Source of the DNA: Polytrichum commune
Lineage: Eukaryota; Streptophyta; Polytrichopsida; Polytrichales; Polytrichaceae
Direction of reading: 5' to 3'
DNA: 64,000 nt
Assembly (NCBI GenBank): GCA_950295325.1
Contig: OX485806.1
Location: 14,818,001 to 14,882,000 of the forward strand
Positions within the stretch are counted from its first letter, which is position 1; each line of letters starts with the position of its first letter. Under the pieces are notes generated by a model. The model saw only the letters and a list, made by a program, of their open reading frames with translations. It was not told where the DNA came from and ran no database searches. A program made the position numbers and the translations under genes. Shown in pieces: positions 47,527 to 59,061 of this stretch.

Positions 47527-48285
47527 CGAATCACATAGTCGCCAATAAACCATTGTTCATGCTCTATTTAATATACGGAATGTGATATAAAAATAAATCG
47601 GAGAAGCACAACACCAAATGAAGCCATTCAAGCAATCATGTTGTTATTGATTGTTCCCTCCACGTACATTACATAATGGCGCAAGATAAAGTTGATGTTG
47701 TTTGTATATGGAGGTAGCACTGAACAACTATGAGATTTGGTGTTTAGGGTTTAGGGTTTAGGAGTTAGGGTTATAACACATTGACTTACTGATGAGAAGA
47801 GTCTTATAGGAAGGTTATAGTAAAGACGATTTTGATTATGTTAATTTGTTATTTGGGACGTTTAAACGTGATATATTGATTGGTCTTTTGTTTATTCAAA
47901 TAACATTTCATGTTGTGCATATTATTAGGGGTTAGGGGTCCAACTTTGGATGTTTTGCTCACTTTAGGGAATCACATAGTCGCCAATAAACCATGGTTCG
48001 TGATGTATTTAATATATGGAATGTGATATAAAAGTAAATCGGAGAAGCACAACATCAAATGAAGCCATTCAAGCAATCATGGAGAAAGATATAGCAGATG
48101 TTGTTTGTATAATATGAAGAAGAGTCTAATAGGAAGGTTATAGTAAATATAATCTTGATCATGTTAATATGTTATTTGGGACGTTTAAACATGATATACT
48201 AATTGGTTTTGTATTTAGTCAATACATATTTCATGTTGTGGATGTTATAAGGGTTTAGGGTCAAACTTTGGATCTTTTGCTCACA
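47527..48285 (+). repeat. Direct duplication with telomere-type TTTAGGG tract
   Basis: About 47527-47963 and 47968-48285 are adjacent copies (AATCACATAGTCGCCAATAA, TCGGAGAAGCACAAC, AGGAAGGTTATAGTAAA, TTTGGGACGTTTAAAC). The second lacks about 120 bp. In the first copy, 47742-47771 holds (TTTAGGG) units. Non-coding. Confidence 0.85.
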
Positions 48286-49080
48286 CACATTAGTAAACTT
48301 GAAGTGAATTTGAGGATGTATTCAAATATCATTGAAAGATTGAACTAAAAAGCGTCACTGGTAGTTAGTATCCCCTTAACGACGTCCACATACGTTCGTC
48401 ATTGCCACACTTGCATGCGAGATAATAGAGCAATGTTGTAGAATTAAGGGTTTAGGGATGATAACATATTATGTTTAAAAGCTTTTGTCACTTGCATTGC
48501 TGCAAATTGAAATTTGGAACAATAAATGAACTTTGTCATGACATCATTTGTTTTCAATATTAATAATTCCTCATGCAAGGATCTTAACAACTACTTTAAC
48601 TATTGTATGTAATGACTCTTACCATAAGGCGTTACACAATGTTTAGACTTCTTTTGTCTACATATTGGTTAAAAAATACCGTAATGTTTGAGTTCAAGTA
48701 GATTAATATCATGATTTAATATGTATATGATGCATTAGAGTGACATTGTAGAAGTCTTTGTTCTAAATCATTTATCACAAACCTTTTCTCATCATGACAC
48801 TTGAAATAATTAATGTGGCTGCCACCCTTCCTAAGTTCCTCCCAATGGCACATGTCATATCCACAAAATAAAATAAAATAAATATCCACTTTACTTTCAA
48901 TACACATTGTCAATATACACTAAGTCAGATGACGGCTGGGGTATCCGAGGGCATTGAAAGATGCGCATTTTCTATAATTAACAAAAAAAGGGAAATTATG
49001 TCAGGAGGTTTGAAATAACCTCTGTAGGAGAACAAGGCGGGAAAGACATCCAATGAGGAATTCGGGGAAGCGGAGGTGGA
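48286..49080. other. Gene-free AT-rich stretch
   Basis: No ORF of note, no clear repeat. It precedes the promoter-like region of the DUF7869-type element. Confidence 0.4.
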
Positions 49081-49083
49081 TAG

Positions 49084-49089
49084 TATAAA
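49084..49089 (+). promoter_or_regulatory. Candidate TATA box for the transposase-like gene
   Basis: TATAAA followed by a GC-rich stretch (GGGGCGGACCCCCCGGAG) and a pyrimidine-rich leader. About 960 bp before the first ATG of the decayed ORF set. Tentative. Confidence 0.3.
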
Positions 49090-49295
49090 GGGGCGGACCC
49101 CCCGGAGAGGCGGTCATTTTTTGCTCTTCTCCCACTTTTGAATTCATAGAGAGAACTCTCAGTCGGAGCTATACTTCAAGGTTTGTGCATGAGCACCTAT
49201 CCACATCATGCAAGCCCACTGCGAAGTTCGCAATGAGCTCAAATTCAACACACCTCGCAATTTCCGCCGCATTATACACCGGATTTTGCGGTGTG

Positions 49296-49843
49296 TTTGG
49301 GTCGGTCAACCCAAACCCCTCCACTAGTGTCGGCGGGTTCAACTTGTAGTATGACCCTTATAAAGTTTGGGTGGGTCGACCCAAACCCCTACCCCATTGT
49401 GGGCGGTTTCAATATGACCTTTCAGAAGGTTTGGGTCCGTCGATCCAAACTTTTTCGCAGATCGTGAACGAATTGTTAATGGCCCTTAACCCATGTACTC
49501 ATAAGGTTTGGATGGCCTGAGTACGAACCTAAACCCATCATATTCCAAGGTTTGGGTCGACCGACCCAAACCCCTACCCAGTGTGGGTGGATTTACCTTG
49601 AGAAAGTTTGGGTCGGTCGACCCAAACCCCTACCCCAATATGGGGGGTTTTAGTTTGACCATGAGAAGGTTTGGGTCGGTCGACCCAAACTGTTTCCCAC
49701 AGCGTGAACGAATTGTGAATGGCCCTGAACCCATCATGGTACAAGGTTTGAGTCGGTCGACCGAAACTCGACCCCATCCCATGGGTGAGCTTTGGATGGC
49801 CCTCAATCCATGCTGCCACAGGGTTTAGATCGGTCGACCCAAA
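49296..49843. repeat. Array of 8-9 near-perfect 20-bp palindromes
   Basis: The unit TTTGGGTCGGTCGACCCAAA has 9-bp arms around GT or AC. Copies are at 49296, 49366, 49430, 49551, 49607, 49670, 49747 and 49824, with a degenerate one near 49506. Spacing is about 56 to 121 bp. Linkers also repeat (CCCCTACCCCA, CGTGAACGAATTGT). The array lies directly upstream of the transposase-like ORFs, as sub-terminal transposase-binding repeats or a regulatory array would. Confidence 0.9.
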
Positions 49844-50044
49844 CCCCCCTCCAAAATATTTTGTAGCATATTTTTTGGACTGCCGCACAGTATTGGGAAT
49901 TCACATTGTAATTGTGTTGCACATGTCTTGGGCCTCGGTGTCCCCAATGATCATGATGTCTCGCATTTTCCAATATTTGATTCTTTTGGACCCTTACATT
50001 GTGTCCATGTTTGTTGAGATTTCATGTGCATGTGTGTAGGCGCA

Positions 50045-53000
50045 ATGGAAGGAGTTGGTAGAACAGGTGATTCCTTCTTTGAAGACATGGACACCACCCA
50101 ATCTGCATCTGGGGAAGAGCTAGACATTGTCGGGGAGGATAGTTTTCATGACAGTGCAGATGAAGGTCATTTGGGAGGTCCTTCGTCATCTGCATTTTTT
50201 TGTCCCATTGTGGAATGTGCGGGGCTTTTACGAGCTTTATGGGTGAATTTGGATGTGATACTTGTTAATGACAATGGAGTTGCTGTGGCGGAGGGTATTT
50301 GTTGTAACACCCATTCATAAGATTGCATTGATGAAAATCCCCTTGGCACCGAGGACGTTGAAGTTGTTATATTGGAATCACTCGTACATTCCGAAGTGAA
50401 TCCAATTCATAGGTTCTCTTTACGTAGGTGGCCGCTGAGGAATGTGACGATTGAGGGGGTTAGCTTGCATGACCATAAGCGATGATACATCCAAATCCAA
50501 CACGAGCTCCAAACAAACATTCGGCCACGCAAAGTCCTACGGAAGTACGATACATCGGCACGTCCTACTCCGTCTGTAAATGAGTGAGTCTACTACTCCG
50601 TCTGTAAGGAGTCTACTAGAGAAGTTGCCACAAATGATTGTTATGTACATCGTTGTTGCCAATTGTTCCCAAGGGATAAATTGAAGGCCATCCGCGAAGA
50701 AATGTGCCTTGGAAATTTCCGTCTAAGATCCACCAAAAAACTTGATATCTATAGGGCGATACATGTGCACGGAGCTGGTCGCAAGGTCATCACCATTGAG
50801 AGCATAGACGTGTGTTGTACGGCATGGTACACCATTCACAGTGTGTCGAAAGTGGAATTTTATAGACAAGCCGCGTATGCCAAGGAAGGCCGCCGGTCCC
50901 GTCATCATCGGAACATAGGCTTAAAAAAACCTAGGGAAGCAACGAGGTAAGCAACAGCTACTCTGGCAACCATCATTGTCCCCTTTGCCAATGCAATGCC
51001 GCCAAAAACATGCACATTCGCAACCGGTGAAAAGGTTGTGGAGAAGGTTCTTCCCACGGGCACAAAATGCAAAAAATATATTGTTGGACGTGAACGCAGT
51101 TGGCGAGAAGGTTGGATTGGACCCAATTTCGTTGTCAAAACTGAGTGCAATCAAAAAATCAAACTTTAGCGAATACATCATAAAAATACGAGGCGACAAA
51201 TTTGCCCGTTGTTCCAAATGCTAGAAGTTGAAACGCCTTCGAGATGCACACACGATGGGGATAGAATCCAATGCAACACATCAAATGAATTATTTCAAGT
51301 ATGTGAACATGCAAGAGGTACACCGTAATGATTACTACACAAATAAAGCTTTATCCATCTCCAGGCCTTTGGAGGTCTTAACAATCATCTATGACAAAAT
51401 GGACCATGCCAAAACAGCCTTACCATGTTTTGCAAATCGAATAAAAACCACATATGGTTTTTTAAAGCTACCTGTATCGGTTATAGGTGAATTTGAAAAC
51501 AATTGCATTGCATTACCTAAACACAATTTTGTGCTTTTAGGTTTGTATTTGGGCATGGATGTACACCATGTGAATTTTTTTGTGTTATAGTTGAATATTA
51601 AACCATTGGGTTGGCATTGCAGGAATGATTGCACATGGACATAGTGATGTCAAGTATGCTCATTATGCTCTTGATTTGTATCATGCGGACTCAAACCACA
51701 CGATAGGGTCATTTACAAAGCTTTTATGTGATTTGGAGAAACCACCGTCCTATTCGTCAAGATTGTTATTTGAAAACTCGGGGTCAACACCTCTATATGA
51801 AGCGGTCTTGGATGGAAAAGATGTATGCCTGCACTCGTTGCCGGAGCCACCAAGTGAAGATGTGATTGCCACGAATTTGCCCCCAACTCTGCGTGTCCAA
51901 TTAGACAATTGTGCCAGGGACAATAAAAGTAGATATGTTTTTGCATATTGGTCGTTGCTAGTTGCAAAAGGCATTTTCAAGGAAGTGTTTGTGTCATTTT
52001 TGTTGGTAGGTCACACGCACGATGATATTGATCCATCTTTTGGGCAGTGGAGCATGAAGTTGCGCGAGGAGGATTTTCCAACAATCCTATTGTTAATGAA
52101 GTCGTACATGGATTTGGAAAATATTCCCGTCATCCCCCATATGATCGAGGAGGTTCCCGACTTCAAGGCATTTATAGAACCGTATATTCAAAGCGGAGCT
52201 CACCGATTGATCGGGCATACGAAGGCACAACAATTTTGTTTCTACATGCGTGACGATGGTGTCCCCGCCATGCAATACAAGTTGTTGTGCACGACACAAG
52301 ACTGGAGCCTACCTGAGGGTCTCCTTGTATGGCGCGTTGATGGGGAGGGAAGGACGATGTTGCCAGACGAAGAGCCTAAACCTTGCAAACCAATACACAT
52401 GAAGAATTTAGAGGATATTGATAAAGACATATCATACTTCATATAATATTGGGAGAGTTTGAGGGTATCGGATGTTGGTGGATCATGTTGGCTTTGTTAC
52501 GGAAGTTGGATACAGTATTGGGTACATGTTCGTGGCGCCTTGGCAACCCTTCATCAAGATACACCCCTTATTTTGAGGCATGAGTTTTGGCCACAAACAC
52601 GTGTCAATGTACAAGCTTCGGAGGTTAGTCTTTTGGGAAATGAAGAGGTTCGAGAGGAGTTTGATGTGGACGACCATTACGTGGGCCCTGCTAGTAGTCG
52701 TCCCCCACCATCTTTTCACATTGCAGTGGATCGTCATGAAGGCTATATGCTTATTTTGCGTCCTGGAGATGAGACATATGCGAAGCCAGTGTGGGTGGCA
52801 AGAGCTTTGTCCAAACCAAATTTTGTAACTTCCAGCCCTCATTTTCGACAAATACAAGTGGAGTACTACCGACGACAACACGGAATGAAGATGTGATTCG
52901 GCATTATACAGGCTGGGATACAAACCCTAACTTTTGGTGGAAGGTGGATTCTGAGCACGGTCCATCTTGGGTAGATACAGATTCCATATTCATAGCATGG

Positions 53001-53107
53001 AAACCACGGAAAAATCATAGTAGATCAGTGTCCATCCCTCAAAATTACATAACTTTTATAAAAGACAACCTTGCTCGGATCGCACAAGAAGCAACCCACG
53101 TTGAATG
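50045..53107 (+). pseudogene. Broken DUF7869-type transposase-like gene of a DNA transposon
   Basis: The set of frames reads as one protein interrupted by stops and frameshifts. 50045-50457 is an acidic N-terminal part with a premature stop at 50318. About 50663-51225 is basic with Cys pairs (FARCSKC at about 51200). 51228-51590 follows one stop codon later in the same frame. 51625-52446 is the conserved core: LPPTLRVQLDNCARDNKSRY, then FVSFLLVGHTHDDIDPSFGQ, an RNase H-like fold with Asp and His-Asp-Asp residues. 52459-52896 continues in frame after one stop. 52870-53107 continues after a frameshift. The family is known to me from mosses, liverworts, fungi and oomycetes, and its mobilisation mechanism is not well described. 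Termini were not located. Confidence 0.8.
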
Positions 53108-53900
53108 AGAAGTTGGTAGGATTATGTTAGCATGACTATAGTTTCATATGTAATTCTAGCAATATATATTACTCATATGTGTACTCTTCAAAATTGGGGC
53201 AGAGTTTGGGTTGAACTTACGAATGCTATATTGTTTGGGGTTGGATGAATATCCATTTATTATATTTCAAAACGAATGTGAAGTTCATCTTATCATTAAG
53301 TTTGGGACTAAATTGTCGATTGAAGAAATATGCATTTATTACATGCACTTTATATGTTGCAATGTCTATATTTTATTGATCATGCTAATAATAGAAACCA
53401 TTTTATATGTTTTTTGGGTGAATCTTGTTTGGAGTGCTCTACCCAATGTGTTTTTGTTGATGAAGTTGGTGTCGAGTACTCTACCATATGTGCTTATGTC
53501 CGCACATCATAAATTTGGGATATTAGAACATATAATATATTTGAGATTGTTGATAATATAGTTTCGGGCATCTTCATGTTGTTTGATCTATATATTAATT
53601 TGAGACTAGAGAAAGTCTCAAATTAACGAATATAGTGTTAGTAGGGCAATTTTCTTCTTGTAAAAATACCTAGGTAGTCTTGCGATTCTTTGAAGTTAGT
53701 GGATCTGTATCATCTTGATAAACTGGACACAAAAGTTATAGAATATTATATTGTCTCTAGATGTGTTGGATAACCTTTATATGAGATGAATATTATAGAT
53801 GGAATGTTCAAGGTCAATACTGACTGTATTTTAAATGAATATTGGCCCTTAATTTGTGATACTAGAGGACAATCTACCTTTACAACTTATGATTCTCAAT
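53108..53900. other. 3' side of the element; no gene recognised
   Basis: AT-rich. At about 53597-53630 there is a palindrome TTAATTTGAGACT / AGTCTCAAATTAA with an 8-bp loop that could be a terminator-like or terminal structure. No ORF recognised. Confidence 0.4.
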
Positions 53901-53904
53901 GTGA

Positions 53905-54860
53905 AATTGTCGCGCACCTCTCCATGAGGAGTGCCCGCAACACCATGGGCATAAGGGGGACCCCGGAGTGACACCCGGGACTTGTGACACCATTGGTGAG
54001 AGGGCCCAAGTGATCCAAGGGTGGGTGAGGGCCCCAGGCGTTGAGAATACCTCCCACCCACAGAGTCACGAAGGTAAGGCCATGAACTACGAGTAGCTTA
54101 TGGCGTCAGGATTCTAGAATCTTCAAGGACACCTCAATCGGAGGTATGAGCTAGGACATATGGCTATTAGAGTGGGGCGCTGCCTAGGGATAGTGCCCTG
54201 GGACAACGGTGACCTGGGAATGGCGCCTGGGACTGCCAAGGTTTAAACAGGCAAAACTTCCTCAACACTTGCCTGAATGAGGCAAGTGAGAGGTCCATCA
54301 ACATCTACGCAAAGAGGAGATGTCAATAAAGTGGTCGCTTGATAGCATCATGGATCATATGTAGAAGTTATGATGGTATGGAGCTGCTAGGGGGTTCTAG
54401 CCCGAGCGGCTAAGGGAAAATGTCTACTTGGCCCCAACCCTTGTAGAGAGACAAAATGATACTTGACAATGGGGTAGGGCCCCTGTCCAAAGTCCTAGAG
54501 GCTTATATGGGTGAGGCGGCTTAGCTGACCGACCCCACCCGGAGCATATTTGGCAATTTGCTTCAGGTTGTTGTAGTGTTGTTTTGGCAACACGATGATC
54601 AACTCAAGAATGGATTTTCATAGATGGTAGTCCACATTAACCATTGGCTAACTACTAAGGGGAGAGTCCCGAATGCATGTGTAGGAGGGTTTGGTGACCA
54701 AGTCATGAGCTTGTCCATAGGTCTACGGTATTGAGAGCTAACCATGCATGTGCGTGGGATGTGGAGGTTAGTGCTCGTGGCACTTGCTAGAGTTGGAAAG
54801 CGGTCAAGCCAACTGAAGGAAAGCTAGCAAGGGTCGCAACAAAATCGTGAGATAGCAATG
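53905..54860. repeat. GC-rich block, possible LTR or other retroelement part
   Basis: An abrupt change to GC-rich sequence starting TGTCGCGCACCTCTCC, with CTCCATGAGGAG inverted near the start and several CCTGGGA/CCCGGGA motifs. It is open in no long frame. The composition and TG start suggest a retrotransposon LTR, but I could not define a matching CA end or duplication. Confidence 0.3.
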
Positions 54861-57476
54861 TGACAAAGATTTTATTTGCGACCTTCCAAAATAAGTTTGA
54901 AATAAGTAATGTGTTTTTAATAATTTGTAGTAAGTAATATATATAGATAGAAATATGTAGATCACATAAGCTTATAGGAGGCGTTCCTATGCAAGGACAA
55001 TTTGTATAAAGAGCTATGAGCTTTCCAAGTTGTTGCTAAGGAGTGTACGAAGATCTGTTATTTGGCAAGAAATAGATAGAATTTGCCTAAGAATCTTTAC
55101 AATCTTTTTTTCTTTATTCACCACATTCGCACACTGTACAATTTAAACGCCACCGATCCACCTAGGGGTAACAAATAACACCTCTTTGGCCACCTTTCAA
55201 CTGATGTGACATACATGAATACAACTATGGGTAAACGAAACTGGTTGTGATGACCATGTGGATAAGTATGTTCCGGAATGCCACCTTTATATGTGCCCTA
55301 TACCTAGGGGGTCAAAAACAACAATATTGGAAACATCACCCGGCTTTTGACTTGACCATCAAGAATGCACCAACTACTTGCAACCACCATCTACAAGTGA
55401 CCATATCCACTGTAATTATAGCAACCCATCAGGGTTGATTTGGACATGTGTTCCTCTTGTGTTATAGCAAACTCTACACACTGGTCTTATGTTCAAGCCA
55501 ACTTTTGGCTTCAAAAATTCACAACAATTTCATTTTAAGGAATAAAATTATACAAAAATTGCAACCCTCATGAATTTTATTCTCCTACACAGGAAAATTT
55601 TGCACCACCTTATACTTCTCCAAATTTGGCGTAGAATGTCTTAAGTGATCGGTTATGGGCGCCTCTACTCTATATTCGAGAACTACATAATAACGCTTGT
55701 AGTTATGAACGGACATCAAAAACACACATAGCACAAGGAGATTGGACTATGAGCTCAAATTACATCCATTGTTCACGTTTCATGATCCTTAACATCGCAA
55801 GTAGAAAATGTCTATATTATCACTTTAAGCTTTTTTTATTGAATTTTTTAAAAATTAAAAAAAACAATCTACGCTTCGACCTCCTACAACTTTTGTATTA
55901 ATTCAAGTCCAATTCTGAAACTCATTTTTCACGGTTCTCTAGTGCTACCTGCATGAGACGACCATACAGGTGTACAGGTGGCATCTATTGTCTGATGACG
56001 TGGAAATCCTACGTGGCATGTGTATTGACTGTAATATCATGTGCATTGTACTGTGTACAATTCTTGGTACATTACTCTGCCAACATGTCCACAGATTCTT
56101 GCACATGTCTACGCATGTATGGGATCACACTCACATGCCAACACCAACAGCGACAAAATATCATTTAAACCATGTTATCATCATCAAATATTAGTATTAT
56201 TTTATAGATGTCAAACCAGTCACAATAATGTCTTCACAGCGGCGGCTCCTCTTCCTCTTCCTCTTCCTCTTCCCCGAATCACTTTGCAACTTCATACAGG
56301 ATTTGGAGTCCTGGCAAATTTATTCCTTAGAATTTCATCACCCCCACAGGCCTGGTATGAATTTCATCACCCTGGAGCTTTAGCTGCTTCACTACTGTTG
56401 CGGATTGTCCAAGAGTGCATGGAGCATAAACGATAAGACTTGCTTTACAAGGTGTCTGGATATCAATAACTCCTTAGCCTTACTCTGGCTGCTACTTTAT
56501 TTTCCCAGGAAATGTTTCTTGGGTTGCTCTTGGGGGGGATTCTGTCAGCAAGTTCAGTGTTTTAGTTTTTTCTGGCATGGTTTGTGTATGAATGTGTTAT
56601 ATGATCTGAGACCAGAATCTGGGGATTACTTCTTGATTATAAGGCAGTGCACCCGACTTGGATTCAAGTCTCGTGCTTTCTCAAGCATCGCAACGTGGTA
56701 GACTGCAAATTTTAGCCAACTACATTGCAATTTGTTGCTGGTAGTAGACTTGTAGTGGGGACTAATTTCAAAGGTTTCAATTCCTGGAGAATCATGGTGA
56801 CTTTTAGGTTAATTACATCATACTCCCAGACCATAAATAATTGTCGACTTGCAGAATATATATGTTTTTGCCTGCAATCCTTATAAGATTCTTCTTTTAA
56901 TTAATGAGGTCATGTGCACATCATCAGTGGCTCCTGGAACAGGCTGTAGATTTTTTATGGCTCTAATTTCATCCGGGCCACAAGCGTGCTATTTATCCAT
57001 CAAGACATCATTTTACTGCTTGAATGTTGTATGAACAAAAGTTTCGGATGGTATTGATTGCCTTGGAAGCTGTGACCAATCATTCCTTCATGAAGAGTTA
57101 GTGATTCTAATTCGCTTTTGTGAATGAATCCATTCCAGTCTCCTTCAGCATTCTTCACTCATCAGAATGTGGGTAGAGTGCAATTTTCTTAAGCCTCTTC
57201 TTGTTAACCTCATCCACCCACATTCTGATTCAGGATTTGCTAGGATCTATAAAGTTTTTTTAGTTGCAGACTGACTCAGAGCTAGCCTGTCTAATGTGGT
57301 TTTCTTTTTCTTTTTTTGTTTTCTAAAGAGTGGCTCAACTTGTAGGTTAAGAAGTCCATCATCATGCGAATGATATACTCCCAGATCACCACAAACATTT
57401 GTCAACTTACATCTATGCTGTGACTCATTCGATATATACACACAGCTTGAATAACATAATCTCTTTTTCCAAGTAG
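54861..57476. other. No gene firmly recognised; possible upstream exons of the next gene
   Basis: 55650-55790 resembles part of R2. 56248-56272 is a CTTCCT repeat. The frame ending at 56432 (from about 56330, AWYEFHHPGALAASLLLRIV) and the segment from about 56856 after TTGCAG (NIYVFACNPYKILLLINE) look coding-like and could be exons, but donors are weak. About 56655-56680 reads GATTCAAGTCTCG, a weak tRNA B-box resemblance. Confidence 0.3.
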
Positions 57477-58701
57477 ATTGAGCTCTCTTACACTGATGAA
57501 TCTGAAGATAATAATTCCAAGATAGTAAGGGAAAAGAATGAGCGATTGTTATAACTTTCTGGTCTCATAAGTTCACCAATTCATTCGTATATCTGAATTC
57601 AATAGTAGTAACTGCAATTCTTTCAGTTGATAAATCATACTGCTTTCCTCAAAGTAGTTAACTCCCGATTGCATTTTGAAATGATTCATCATCAATCTCA
57701 GCTGCAGGTTAAATTACATAATAGCTATTTTATGGATATTGTCTCCAACTCCAAAAGGCCTGATCGTGTGTATGTCTCTCTGCTGGGTTCCAGATTGCCC
57801 AAGAAGTCGATCGGACAGTTCGCTACTCCGCCAAAAGGTGTGAACAATCAATCTTAAACCCTAGCCACTTTAGTTTACGGAAAGTGCTTGTTGGAGAGGT
57901 TGAAATCTTGTAACGTCAGGGTGGCAACTCTATAGTCCTGTTCCAGAGCAGTTGTTTCTAAATCATTTCGGATACTTCTAATAAGTATCCGAAATGATTA
58001 TTGATTTCACAAAAATGCGGCATTAATCTAGGAACCCATTTCAGATGCAAATTGTGTCTAAATTATGAAAAGTTTGCACTTATAATTGTCATTTGTAAAC
58101 CCAACCTTAAAGGCAATTTTTTTCCAAAAAGAATCACAAATCATATGAACTTTCTGGATGACACATCTTATGAATAAGTGAACAAATATTGTCATGGATG
58201 ATGGGTGAATTCATTTATTGGCCAAAACCCTACCTTCTCTTGTCAGCAACTTCTGATGAAATATTATCATGGATGATTGAAATTTGGATGGAAAACCACC
58301 TGGTAAGTGACAGTTATTGCAACACTGTAAATCTATAATCCCCCCAAAAAATCACAAGGAATGACACATATGTTGGGTTAACATTGACTGTAGGTGACAC
58401 TATACCGCGGTTTACAATTAGTATTGAGCAAGACAATATCATAATACTAAATCAGTGATAGCAGAATCAGTGATACTAAATATCATATTTAGTGTAGCTA
58501 TCAAACCACATTTCTAAAAGAACAATACATAAAATCTCTTGGCTTAAATTCTAGTCCTCACAAATCATGTTTCATATTGTAAAAGAAACTCCAAACTCGA
58601 TGCTTCCTCAAAATGACATAGCAGCTCCAACCCACATTCTAAAACACAGTGCCCCCCTGCGAGTGTTGCTGCAGAGAGTTGCCACCTTGTTAAGATTGTA
58701 A
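57477..58701 (+). CDS. Probable 3' exons of an unrecognised gene (about 113 residues visible)
   Basis: Four exons fit together with correct phases: 57477-57524 (ELSYTDESEDNNSK, acidic), 57627-57837 (FLKVVNSRLHFEMIHHQ then SYFMDIVSNSKRPDRVYVSL), 58247-58302 (TSDEILSWMIEIWMENHL) and 58675-58701 (RVATLLRL, stop TAA). Acceptors TTTCCAAGTAG, CTTTCAG, CTTGTCAG and GTTGCTGCAG are good, as are donors GTAAGG, GTGTGA and GTAAGT. Inside the second exon, a donor-like CAG|GTTAAA and an acceptor-like CCAG offer an alternative 78-bp intron, but that choice gives a stop in the next exon. I recognise no domain. The gene ends about 200 bp before the next start codon on the same strand. 5' exons are unknown. 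Confidence 0.5.
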
Positions 58702-58845
58702 TCGTCGGGCATGGCTTGTCGGTTTTAAATCTCTGATCTTATAAACTCTCCTCCAGGAAATTCCCCAGTAATCTCTATCTGTGACTGAATCAACAGAAAC
58801 TTTGGCAATAATTCCATGGGTTGACGAACGAAAACAAGGAACTTA

Positions 58846-59061
58846 ATGTCGCAGGCTGCTTCTGATCGATCAATCGATCGAAAGGGACTCATTCAGAGAT
58901 GGAGAGCGCTGGGAAACGGCAGACGTCGATACCCGCCAGCGAGGCGAGCCAGGGGTATGTGTACCTACCCGTCTCATACACTGCCCAGCTGGCGGACATG
59001 TACCCGTGCCCCGACGAGGACGAGAACCCACTGGGCCCAGCTGATATCCGCCGGATATTGA
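58846..59061 (+). other. Overlapping upstream ORF, 71 codons
   Basis: An ATG at 58846 (weak context, T at -3) opens a frame that runs through the start of the next gene in another phase and ends at 59061. Basic and Arg/Thr-rich beyond the overlap. It may act as an inhibitory upstream ORF if included in the transcript, or be chance caused by high GC. Confidence 0.3.

Noticed and set aside
49296-49843. A CRISPR array
   Set aside because: The repeats are imperfect palindromes with spacers of variable length that are themselves repeated, in a eukaryotic setting without cas genes.
56608-56700. A tRNA gene or SINE
   Set aside because: Only a B-box-like GATTCAAGTCTCG is present; no cloverleaf can be drawn.
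57714-57791. Short intron between CAG|GTTAAA and CCAG in the unknown gene
   Set aside because: It leads to a stop codon in the next exon, while the unspliced reading keeps phase with it. Kept only as an alternative.
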